DNA of 64,000 bases, from the NCBI GenBank assembly GCA_947561585.1, contig CANNZV010002298.1:1-64000 (forward strand), written 5' to 3'. A program made the translations under genes and the position numbers. Of the stretch, positions 45,551 through 56,352 are shown piece by piece. The stretch is from Caprella mutica (Eukaryota > Arthropoda > Malacostraca > Amphipoda > Caprellidae). Position 1 is the stretch's first letter. Every line of letters begins with the position of its first letter. The notes under the pieces are model-generated. The model had not been told where the DNA came from and made no database searches. It worked only from the letters and a program-made list of their open reading frames with translations.

Positions 45551-48500
45551 GTGGAGGAGAGTGGATAGGAGGCAGTGTCATGTGGAGGAGAGTGGATAGG
45601 AGGTAGTGTCATGTGGAGGAGAGTGGATAGGAGGCAGTGTCATGTGGAGGAGAGTGGATAGGAGGCAGTGTCATGTGGAGAAGAGTGGATAGGAGGCAGT
45701 GTCATGTGGAGAAGAGTGGATAGGAGGCAGTGTCATGTGGAGGAGAGTGAATAGGAGGCAGTGACTAGTGGAGGAGAGTGGATAGGATGCAGTGACTAGT
45801 GGAGGAGAGTGGATAGGATGCAGTGACTAGTGGAGGAGAGTGGATAGGAGGCAGTGACTAGTGGAGGAGAGTGGATAGGATGCAGTGACTAGTGGAGGAG
45901 AGTGGATAGGAGGCAGTGTCATGTGGAGGAGAGTGAATAGGAGGCAGTGACTAGTGGAGGAGAGTGGATAGGATGCAGTGACTAGTGGAGGAGAGTGGAT
46001 AGGAGGCAGTGACTAGTGGAGGAGAGTGGATAGGATGCAGTGACTAGTGGAGGAGAGTGGATAGGAGGCAGTGGCATGTGGAGGAGAGTGGAGAGGAGGC
46101 AGTGTCATGTGGAGGAGAGTGGATAGGAGGCTCTTACATGTGGAGGAGAGTGGATAGGATGCAGTGACTAGTGGAGGAGAGTGGATAGGAGGCCGTGTCA
46201 TGTGGAGGAGAGTGGATAGGATGCAGTGACTAGTGGAGGAGAGTGGATAGGAGGCCGTGTCATGTGGAGGAGAGTGGATAGGATGCAGTGACTAGTGGAG
46301 GAGAGTGGATAGGAGGTCGTGTCATGTGGAGGAGAGTGGATAGGAGGCAGTGTCATGTGGAGGAGAGTGGATAGGAGGCTCTTACATGTGGAGGAGAGTG
46401 GATAGGATGCAGTGACTAGTGGAGGAGAGTGGATAGGAGGCCGTGTCATGTGGAGGAGAGTGGATAAGAGGCAGTGTCATGTGGAGGAGAGTGGATAGGA
46501 GGCAGTGTCATGTGGAGGAGAGTGGATAGGATGCAGTGACTAGTGGAGGAGAGTGGATAGGAGGCCGTGTCATGTGGAGGAGAGTGGATAGGAGGCAGTG
46601 TCATGTGGAGGAGAGTGGATAGGATGCAGTGACTAGTGGAGGAGAGTGGATAGGAGGCAGTGTCATGTGGAGGAGAATGGATAGGAGGCAGTGTCATGTG
46701 GAGGAGAGTGGGTAGGATGCTGTGACTTTTGGAGGAGAGTGGATAGGAGGCAGTGTCATGTGGAGGAGAGTGGATAGGAGGCAGTGTCATGTAGAGGAGA
46801 GTGGATAGGATGCTGTGACTTTTGGAGGAGAGTGGATAGGAGGCTCTTACATGTGGAGGAGAGTGGATAGGAGGCTCTTACATGTGGAGGAGAGTGGATA
46901 GGAGGCAGTGTCATGTGGAGGAGAGTGGATATGAGGCAGTGTCATGTGGAGGAGAGTGGATAGGAGGCAGTGTCATGTGGAGGAGAGTGGATAGGAGGCT
47001 CTTACATGTGGAGGAGAGTGGATAGGATGCAGTGACTAGTGGAGGAGAGTGGATAGGAGGCCGTGTCATGTGGAGGAGAGTGGATAGGATGCAGTGACTA
47101 GTGGAGGAGAGTGGATAGGAGGCCGTGTCATGTGGAGGAGAGTGGATAGGATGCAGTGACTAGTGGAGGAGAGTGGATAGAAGGCCGTGTCATGTGGAGG
47201 AGAGTGGATAGGAGGCAGTGTCATGTGGAGGAGAGTGGATAGGAGGCTCTTACATGTGGAGGAGAGTGGATAGGATGCAGTGACTAGTGGAGGAGAGTGG
47301 ATAGGAGGCCGTGTCATGTGGAGGAGAGTGGATAGGATGCAGTGACTAGTGGAGGAGAGTGGATAGGAGGCCGTGTCATGTGGAGGAGAGTGGATAGGAG
47401 GCAGTGTCATGTGGAGGAGAGTGGATAGGAGGCTCTTACATATGGAGGAGAGTGGATAGGATGCAGTGACTAGTGGAGGAGAGTGGATAGGAGGCCGTGT
47501 CATGTGGAGGAGAGTGGATAGGAGGCAGTGTCATGTGGAGGAGAGTGGATAGGAGGCAGTGTCATGTGGAGGAGAGTGGATAGGATGCAGTGACTAGTGG
47601 AGGAGAGTGGATAGGAGGCCATGTCATGTGGAGGAGAGTGGATAGGAGGCAGTGTCATGTGGAGGAGAGTGGATAGGATGCAGTGACTAGTGGAGGAGAG
47701 TGGATAGGAGGCAGTGTCATTGTGGAGGAGAGTGGATAGGAGGCAGTGTCATGTGGAGGAGAGTGGATAGGATGCTGTGACTTTTGGAGGAGAGTGAAAA
47801 GGAGGCTCTTACATGTGGAGGAGAGTGGATAGGAGGCTCTTACATGTGGAGGAGAGTGGATAGGAGGCAGTGCCATGTGGAGGAGAGTGGATAGGAGGCA
47901 GTGTCATGTGGAGGAGAGTGGATAGGATGTTGTGACTTGTGGAGGAGAGTGGATAGGAGGCTCTTACTTGTGGAGGAGAGTGGATAGGAGGCAGTGTCAT
48001 GTGGAGGAGAGTGGATAGGAGGCTCTTACATGTGGAGGAGAGTGGATAGGATGCAGTGACTAGTGGAGGAGAGTGGATAGGAGGCCGTGTCATGTGGAGG
48101 AGAGTGGATAGGATGCAGTGACTAGTGGAGGAGAGTGGATAGGAGGCCGTGTCATGTGGAGGAGAGTGGATAGGAGGCAGTGACTAGTGGAGGAGAGTGG
48201 ATAGGAGGCCGTATCATGTGAGGAGAGTGGATAGGAGGCTCTTACATGTGGAGGAGAGTGGATAGGATGCAGTGACTAGTGGAGGAGAGTGGATAGGAGG
48301 CCGTGTCATGTGGAGGAGAGTGGATAGGATGCAGTGACTAGTGGAGGAGAGTGGATAGGAGGCCGTGTCATGTGGAGGAGAGTGGATAGGAGGCAGTGTC
48401 ATGTGGAGGAGAGTGGATAGGAGGCAGTGTCATGTGGAGGAGAGTGGATAGGAGGCAGTGTCATGTGGAGGAGAGTGGATAGGATGCAGTGACTAGTGGA

Positions 48501-50743
48501 GGAGAGTGGATAGGAGGCCGTGTCATGTGGAGGAGAGTGGATAGGAGGCAGTGTCATGTGGAGGAGAGTGGATAGGAGGCAGTGTCATGTGGAGGAGAGT
48601 GGATAGGAGGCCGTGTCATGTGGAGGAGAGTGGATAGGAGGCAGTGTCATGTGGAGGAGAGTGGATAGGAGGCAGTGTCATGTGGAGGAGAGTGGATAGG
48701 ATGCAGTGACTAGTGGAGGAGAGTGGATAGGAGGCCGTGTCATGTGGAGGAGAGTGGATAGGAGGCCGTGTCATGTGGAGGAGAGTGGATAGGAGGCAGT
48801 GTCATGTGGAGGAGAGTGGATAGGAGGCAGTGTCATGTGGAGGAGAGTGGATAGGATGCAGTGACTAGTGGAGGAGAGTGGATAGGAGGCCGTGTCATGT
48901 GGAGGAGAGTGGATAGGAGGCAGTGTCATGTGGAGGAGAGTGGATAGGAGGCAGTGTCATGTGGAGGAGAGTGGATAGGATGCAGTGACTAGTGGAGGAG
49001 AGTGGATAGGAGGCCGTGTCATGTGGAGGAGAGTGGATAGGAGGCAGTGTCATGTGGAGGAGAGTGGATAGGATGCTGTGACTTTTGGAGGAGAGTGGAT
49101 AGGAGGCTCTTACATGTGGAGGAGAGTGGATAGGAGGCTCTTACATGTGGAGGAGAGTGGATAGGAGGCAGTGACTAGTGGAGGAGAGTGGATAGGAGGC
49201 AGTGTCATGTGGAGGAGAGTGGATAGGAGGCAGTGTCATGTGGAGGAGAGTGGATAGGATGCTGTGACTTGTGGAGGAGAGTGGATAGGAGGCTCTTACT
49301 TGTGGAGGAGAGTGGATAGGAGGCTGTTACATGTGGAGGAGAGTGGATAGGATGCTGTGACTTTTGGAGGAGAGTGGATAGGAGGCTCTTACATGTGGAG
49401 GAGAGTGGATAGGAGGCTCTTACATGTGGAGGAGAGTGGATATGAGGCAGTGTCATGTGGAGGAGAGTGGATAGGAGGCCGTGTCATGTGGAGGAGAGTG
49501 GATAGGATGCAGTGACTAGTGGAGGAGAGTGGATAGGAGGCCGTGTCATGTGGAGGAGAGTGGATAGGATGCAGTGACTAGTGGAGGAGAGTGGATAGGA
49601 GGCAGTGTCATGTGGAGGAGAGTGTATAGGATGCAGTGACTAGTGGAGGAGAGTGGATAGGAGGCAGTGTCATGTGGAGGAGAGTGGATTGGATGCTGTG
49701 ACTTTTGGAGGAGAGTGGATAGGAGGCTCTTACATGAGGAGGAGAGTGGATAGGAGGCTCGTACATGTGGAGGAGAGTGGATAGGAGGCAGTGACTAGTG
49801 GAGGAGAGTGGATAGGAGGCCGTGTCATGTGGAGGAGAGTGGATAGGATGCAGTGACTAGTGGAGGAGAGTGGATAGGAGGCCGTGTCATGTGGAGGAGA
49901 GTGGATAGGAGGCAGTGTCATGTGGAGGAGAGTGGATAGGAGGCAGTGTCATGTGGAGGAGAGTGTATAGGATGCAGTGACTAGTGGAGGAGAGTGGATA
50001 GGAGGCAGTGTCATGTGGAGGAGAGTGGATTGGATGCTGTGACTTTTGGAGGAGAGTGGATAGGAGGCTCTTACATGAGGAGGAGAGTGGATAGGAGGCT
50101 CTTACATGTGGAGGAGAGTGGATAGGAGGCAGTGACTAGTGGAGGAGAGTGGATAGGAGGCAGTGTCATGTGGAGGAGAGTGGATAGGAGGCAGTGTCAT
50201 GTGGAGGAGAGTGGATAGGATGCTGTGACTTGTGAAGGAGAGTGGATAGGAGGCTCTTACTTGTGGAGGAGAGTGGATAGGAGGCTGTTACATGTGGAGG
50301 AGAGTGGATAGGATGCAGTGACTTGTGGAGGAGAGTGGATAGGAGGCTCTTACATGTGGAGGAGAGTGGATAGGAGGCTCTTACATGTGGAGGAGAGTGG
50401 ATAGGAGGCAGCGACTAGTGGAGGAGAGTGGATAGGAGGCAGTGTCATGTGGAGGAGAGTGGATAGGAGGCAGTGTCATGAGGAGGAGAGTGGATAGGAT
50501 GCTGTGACTTGTGGAGGAGAGTGGATAGGAGGCTCTTACTTGTGGAGGAGAGTGGATAGGAGGCTCTTACTTGTGGAGGAGAGTGGATAGGAGGCTGTTA
50601 CATGTGGAGGAGAGTGGATAGGATGCAGTGACTTGTGGAGGAGAGTGGATAGGAGTCTGTTACGTGTGGAGGAGAGTGGATAGGATGCAGTGATTTGTGG
50701 AAAGAGTGGATAGGAGGCTGTTACGTGTGGAAGAGAGTGGATA
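45551..50743 (+). repeat. 31-bp minisatellite array (about 167 units, 5.2 kb)
   Basis: The constant part is GTGGAGGAGAGTGGATAGGA, followed by one of several 11-base tails: GGCAGTGTCAT, TGCAGTGACTA, GGCCGTGTCAT, GGCTCTTACAT or TGCTGTGACTT. The tails form mosaic higher-order patterns. An 11-unit (341-bp) duplication is clear: GTGTATAGGATG at 49623 and 49964, GTGGATTGGATGC at 49685 and 50026, and ACATGAGGAGG at 49734 and 50075. Minus-strand frames are interrupted mainly by the TAG in the CTAGT tail, giving several frames of 60-145 codons that are not genes. Confidence 0.98.
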
Positions 50744-50815
50744 AATAGGTAAATTCCCCGTGGAAAAAATCCACCACGGAAAGTTCCACTAAGAAAATTC
50801 CACCGCATAACACTG
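50744..50815 (-). repeat. Degenerate TTCCACCRYGG repeat related to the 15-bp family
   Basis: Four or five imperfect copies: AAATTCCCCGTGG, AAAATCCACCACGG, AAAGTTCCACTAAG and AAAATTCCACCGCA. They resemble the TTCCACCCCGGTATA unit of 28972-30340 and have similar spacing. Confidence 0.6.
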
Positions 50816-51678
50816 GATTTCAATTACAAGAAGGATAACATTTAGTAAAACTGATTATAAGAAAAATATGTTTTTGGTGGTAACCGAACAACATTTCTTT
50901 AGTTAAAAAGTTAAGATATTATAATAATATGTTATGTTAAGTCATGGCCTAAGCCGATAAGCTAAGGCGAACATACGAAATAAGAAACAGATAAGTTTAA
51001 ATATGAATCAATTTAATTTATTATAAAACTTAAATCGTGTTAATTCAGCAATAAAGTTCCGCTGCCACAGTGATGAACAATTTAGACCCCGTTTGATTCT
51101 CCTTTAAATTAACGACATATATGTATATGATGAAACTCAAATTAAGGAAACTATTTAGTAACATAAATTTATATCATATATTTATTATCTATCTCCCAGG
51201 TTTTTAATAGTATCAATATATATTTCAATTAAAATCAGCCACGGTAAAAGATGGAATTAAAAAATATATTTAAAACACGTAATGAAATAAAATATTTAAT
51301 TATTATCGATATATTTTAATCTTAAATAGAAAAAATTAAAAAGTTTAATAATCTATATTGAAAGTTTCAACTAAATTTTAAACATAGGGTTAAGCAGGTA
51401 AATTGCGGTACATTAACTTGTTTCGATCTGAAACCATATCTTCAAAACACATAAGATAAATAAATCATTACACGTATAGAGTTTATTTTGATATGCAACA
51501 TCTTAATATAAATTCGGTTCAGCAGGATTTAGAGACTCTAAAGAAATAGTCATTAAAAACATGTTTGTCATATTACTGTTTAATAATAATACTTTCAATT
51601 ATACCTAACAAAATTATTTTTTGTGTCAAATAATAAAATCTGAACTTTAGTGTTTCAGTTGCTAGATTCAAGAATATA
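50816..51678. other. AT-rich sequence, nothing recognised
   Basis: Very AT-rich unique sequence without repeats or reading frames of interest. Confidence 0.7.
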
Positions 51679-53007
51679 GGGGAGGATGGTCATCAATGGG
51701 ACACTGGGAACAATGGGACATGCTGAATAACTTTTTTATTTGAGGGTAATTTGTAACAAAATCTTAGTGGTAAATTAGGCATACTTCAGTGCATTCACTC
51801 GCATTGCATTCAGCCGTTGGGGTGCAGTCTGCCCTGTGTAAAAGCGAAAACGTGTTTTGGAGGTGGGAAAATTAAATATTTCGTACTTTGTTTCAATTGT
51901 TATAAATCTGTTAATTTAACATATAATGCTTAAGTCATTTTTACATAATATTAAGTAATATGTAAAATATGATCATATGAAAGGATTGCCTTTATACTTT
52001 TTTAGTTGAGCTGCTATACCCATATGTTTTCAAAATGGCGTCATGGTGATCATTGGGACAGCAAATTTGGTTAACTATGGGACAGTGCCCTATTGTCAAC
52101 CAAAGTGTCTAGTTACTCCATATGAATCAATAAATATCTATTTTTGATACAATAACGTGAACTGTAGCTTCAGGGCTTCTTGTAGAAACAGAGCTTCCAG
52201 CTGAAGCTTTCGACATTGTTCAAGGGCTTTAGCAATCTGAGATTATCACAAAGCACTGCATAGAAAACAAATTTCACCAATAAAAGAAAAAGACGCAGCA
52301 TGATTGCAACGGATACACCAGAGAACGAAGAGCTTTTTGCTGGTGCCACTAAGGATAAGACCTTCAAAATCACTTCATAACGTATCCGCAGTAGATGGCC
52401 TGTGAACTATTGTTCTTGGTCTGGTATAGAACTCTTAATTTAACTGATCCATTCGTCTGAAGAACTTAAATCTCTACCGAAAACGTTGGAAATGAAGGTT
52501 TATGAACTTGTAGAATTTGATTCGATTTCTAAAACGTATTCTGTTGGCCAAAAGCATGAAAAAGATAAATACGAAATATTGATGTTAGGCGAAGATTCGA
52601 GTGCAATGAGCTTAATTTTACATATTTTCCTGACATGGCATCGGTGAGGCTAGAGGACATTAAACTGATATTATATGAACCAACTATAAGTGTGGGACAA
52701 CATGAAGAGATAATTCGAAATTGAAATTTGACCATAACCTCAACAATATACAAGTTTGATAAACTGTCCCATCGTTTACCAGGGTATGTCCCATTGTTTA
52801 CCAGTGCTGTTATACAATGGGACAATTTTTTTTGTTTTTTATTTAATTTTTTTCTAGTCTACAGAATATGTGATAGCATTCGAGTTAGTTTCATTTTATA
52901 GAGGAATATCTACTTACACATGGATTTTTTATTTTTCATACTTTGCCCATAGTAAATGGAATATCAATCTTTCTGTGTTTCTTGTCCCATTGATGACCAT
53001 CCTCTCC
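51679..53007 (+). mobile_element. pogo/Tigger-like DNA transposon remnant, 1.33 kb, TA target duplication
   Basis: The left terminal sequence is GGGGAGGATGGTCATCAATG followed by GGACA. The right end, on the opposite strand, is GGAGAGGATGGTCATCAATG followed by GGACA. TA is at 51677-51678 and at 53008-53009. Several internal copies of CAATGGGACA or TGTCCCATTG lie near each end. A transposase fossil is present at about 52490-52720. The TA target and the C-terminal protein trace place it in the Tc1/mariner group, probably the pogo branch. Confidence 0.75.
52492..52720 (+). pseudogene. Transposase C-terminal fragment, frameshifted
   Basis: The plus-strand frame from 52492 includes FDSISKTYSVGQKHEKDKYE, then ILMLGED. 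After a one-base frameshift near 52625 it continues as FPDMASVRLEDIKLILYEP. The pattern of a DKYEIxxL strand, then FPDxxxVxxxDI and a short L..P tail, resembles the end of insect pogo/Tigger-type transposases as I know them. The catalytic DDE domain is not recognisable upstream, so this is a decayed fragment. Confidence 0.5.
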
Positions 53008-53204
53008 TAAATTAAGCAGTATTGCCTTACCAGCGTCATATTTTGTCACGATTAAACAGTTGAATATTTAATGCCTTCATAATGGATTAATTAATTGTTT
53101 TCTATTTAAAAGAAATATTTGTTCATTATACATCCCTTACTCCTAGAAATACATTTTGAATTGAACTGTTTATTTAAACAGTTAGTTTATTCCTTTTTTT
53201 TCAA

Positions 53205-53265
53205 AATGGTGGAATCTTCCTGGTGGAGCTTTTCGCGGGAGAATTTTCCGGCCACGGATAACTAT
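53205..53265 (+). repeat. Degenerate GTGGAATNTTCC repeat related to the 15-bp family
   Basis: Units GGTGGAATCTTCC, TGGTGGAGCTTTTC, GCGGGAGAATTTTCC and GGCCACGGATAAC in tandem. They resemble GGGGTGGAATWTACC at 31202-31382 but are strongly diverged. Confidence 0.5.
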
Positions 53266-54543
53266 ATAATTTTAAAAGACCAGGTGGTTACTTTCTGCTG
53301 ATAGATTAGCAAGAGTGGAAAGGAATACAGAAATTATTTGGTTGTTTTTATTTTAGATAATGTGTTCTTTATTCAAACGTTAGCACCGTATGTAATCACA
53401 CATTCAATGTAATTACATCAGCTGCTACAATATCATGTGGCAGAGTCATGTTTCTAGCACCTGATGTTTGTTTCTTTCTATTTCTTATTTCTTTCAAAGG
53501 ACCAATCTACCTAAAATAGTTGAGATGATTTATTTTATAAGTCAAAGTTTTACAATCAATATCATTCATTATGTTTAATTCGATGGATATTTTGGATGGA
53601 ATAATTCATTTAATAGCTATGTTGATTTTGATTTATGATGTATGTATAATATTTTTAATGTTCTGAACATCAATGCCAATGATGATAATCATCTAAAAAC
53701 AATGATTAAAATCATGTTATTTAATTACAATATCATATGTGAGAAATTCATCAAATAAATATAAATAATTAGGAAGAGTTTTATAGTTACATTTACAAAG
53801 AGCAAATAAATGTATATACAGTATAATTAAAGACAAATCCAAATTAATAATAATAACAAAAGGATAGAATTTGTATGTACTATCAGTGAGAAAATACTGA
53901 TGCTATATCGGTGAATATTTCATGATTCATGACACGTACAAATTTAACCTAAAAGATCCGTTGGTATTCGTTCGAGTAAAGGTCAATTATTGAATTATGG
54001 AATTAGTAAAGTGAGATGAATCGTGACTTGAAAGGGTATAGTACTCACCCTGAGGTCAAGACTCTAACAGGTCAATGTTGCCATGCTAAGACACTGTGGC
54101 GTATGTAAGACAGACTGTGATACGCACAACTAACGGTCTGTGAAATCACGCTACTGAACTACGGTGAAAATGATTTATCGTTTAATAAAGCATTGGTGTG
54201 AGAGCCTAAGTATAATGCAGCAACAGGGAGCACACCGCAAACATATGGAAACAAGAAATCTATCATGTAAACATCTTTAGGGTGGTTACAGTTGTTACTC
54301 TGTACGGTTCACCTTCGGTAAACCGCTAATGTGAACACTCTGCGCAAAGTGTGCACTTTAAGTACAATCTGCTGTGTACTTAGATGTGCTTCTCTCATGT
54401 TGACTGCATTGGAAGATACAAGTAATAAACATAAAATTATTTGTCGTCCAGTATTTACGGCAATGGAAAAAAAAAACAATCGCAATGTTATGCAACAGTG
54501 ACACATTTTTGACTTTTCTATTTGAATACTTATAACAGAGTTA
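53266..54543. other. AT-rich sequence, no gene seen
   Basis: No repeat or coding sequence recognised. A 136-codon minus-strand frame at 54309-54719 runs into the adjacent MITE and is not credible as a gene. Confidence 0.65.
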
Positions 54544-54881
54544 AGGGGATGGTCCCCCCCCAAAAAAAAAAAACACCACTCTTTGGGAGTTGGTCCTACA
54601 GAAAAATTCATAGAAGCTAATCTGTTCTCTACTACTATCCTAAGGTCGTCTAGAAGCCCTTTTTTTGAATTCCAATCTGATTTTTTTTTTAATTTAAAAT
54701 AAAATTTGAATTTTTGCAAAAAAAAAATTAGAGATCAAAATTCCAAAAAAAGACTCCTAGACGATCTTAGGAATTTCGTTCTGAACAGATAAGCTCCGGT
54801 TCATTTTTATGTAGAAACAACCCCCAAAGAGCGGCGCTTATTTGAGAAAGATAATTAATTTTGAACAGGAGACCATCCCCC
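54544..54881. mobile_element. Fold-back MITE, about 338 bp, TA target duplication
   Basis: The left arm includes AGGGGATGGTC, CTCTTTGGGAGTTGGTCCTA, GCTAATCTGTTC and CCTAAGGTCGTCTAGAAGCC. The right arm is the diverged reverse complement, with GGGGGATGGTC, CTCTTTGGGGGTTGTTTCTA, GCTTATCTGTTC and CCTAAGATCGTCTAGGAGTC. The arms run nearly the whole length, with a T/A-rich centre. TA lies outside each end (54542-54543 and 54882-54883). Confidence 0.8.
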
Positions 54882-54883
54882 TA

Positions 54884-55333
54884 AGAGAATATCATTGAAT
54901 GGATATTAAGAAAACATTACCCAACTACTACAATTTTAGAAAAGTCCAAGATCAGTGTTCCGTAGCTAAAAACGAGAACTTTAATTTTAATTACTTCTAC
55001 TTGAATTTTCTATAATAAATAAAATTATGAGTTATTTAATTTTCTTGTATTTTCGTTTTTGTTGCGATGTCCCTGCTTGGTCCTCCACTAGGACCGGAAG
55101 TGCCAATAGTAGAAGTGTTGGCAAAGTAAGTTTGATTCTCCATCACTTTAAGACCTTGTAAGGACAAGGTTGTCAATCATGAGGGGGTGATATCTACAGT
55201 ACAGATATCAGTCACTTATCTGCATGATAAACACAGTCACCTGATGAGTGACAAAGGCATAACTGGGGTGAAGAGGAGGGAAATGAAATAGGACAAAGGA
55301 ACGTGCAACGGGGAAAGTGATGGACAGTGACCA
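54884..55333. other. Unique sequence, no gene seen
   Basis: Nothing recognisable. TGTCCCTGCTTGGTCCTCCA near 55067 and a pyrimidine/purine bias near the next array are the only local peculiarities. Confidence 0.6.
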
Positions 55334-55640
55334 GAATATGGAGGGGTACATCGAATATGGAGGGGTACATCGAATATGGAGGGGTACATCGAATATGGAG
55401 GGGTACATCGAATATGGAGGGGTACATCGAATATGGAGGGGTACATCGAATATGGAGGGGTACATCGAATATGGAGGGGTACATCGAATATGGAGGGGTA
55501 CATCGAATATGGAGGGGTACATCGAATATGGAGGGGTACATCGAATATGGAGGGGTACATCGAATATGGAGGGGTACATCGAATATGGAGGGGTACATCG
55601 AATATGGAGGGTTACATTGAATGTGGAGGGGTACATCGAA
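55334..55640 (+). repeat. 19-bp minisatellite array (about 16 units)
   Basis: The unit is GAATATGGAGGGGTACATC. Copies are almost identical except the last two (GGGTTACATT, GAATGTGG). Both strands are free of stop codons in several frames, giving artificial frames of 97-186 codons. Confidence 0.98.
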
Positions 55641-56242
55641 TCAGCAGCACAGAGGAAGGTGAAAAAGGAGGGAGAGGCTAAAAAAACTGAAATCTGTTGC
55701 TTGAAATTATCCGTAGTGTGAAATTTTTGGAGGATATGTTTGAACGGGATACCATGAACTCGATACATAATTTAGCTGCGATATCGAGCAAAATATTGAT
55801 CAATAAGAAGTCACCGGTTGTAGTGGCTCTCTATAAAAGTCATTAGAGTTTCCTGCGACAGTAGCATTTAAGAATTTTGAAGTGGGGAGGATTTTACGAA
55901 AAAAATTCATGGATTATAATTATCATTAACAGTACCACGAGTAATACAAATTTTTTTTGGGTATGCTGTAACATATTTGGGATAAAGAGCGATACAATGG
56001 GGCAGATGAATTGCTGTGCAGTGAAATATTCTAATCTAAAGCAATCACACTACAATGGAGGAAGATCGAGATGGAAAGATGTGTCACCCATCTCCAAGTG
56101 CTTGGACTAAGTTGGCAGAAGAAAACTAAGGCGGTAGGATGGTGGGATGTTTGCCAAACTTCAGGAAAGGAAACATCGAAGCTAACTTCCGTTTGGAGAA
56201 GGAATCAGTTTATAGCCTTTTTGGAAAGTACAGCAAAGAGCA
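55641..56242. other. Unique sequence, no gene supported
   Basis: Plus-strand frames of about 75 codons overlap at 55877-56292, but their products resemble nothing I know and lack a clear gene context. Confidence 0.55.
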
Positions 56243-56352
56243 AGGTAGTGAATATGAGTGCATTAGGTAGTGAATATGAGTGCATAAGGTAGTGAATATG
56301 AGTGCATAAGGTAGTGAATATGAGTGCATAAGGTAGTGTATATGAGTGCATT
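56243..56352 (+). repeat. 22-bp tandem repeat (5 units)
   Basis: The unit is GGTAGTGAATATGAGTGCAT plus AA. The first copies have TTAGG at the junction, and the last has GTGTATATG. Confidence 0.95.

Noticed and set aside
54309..54719. 136-codon minus-strand frame
   Set aside because: Its first half is the arm of a fold-back MITE including poly-A/T tracts. No recognisable domain.
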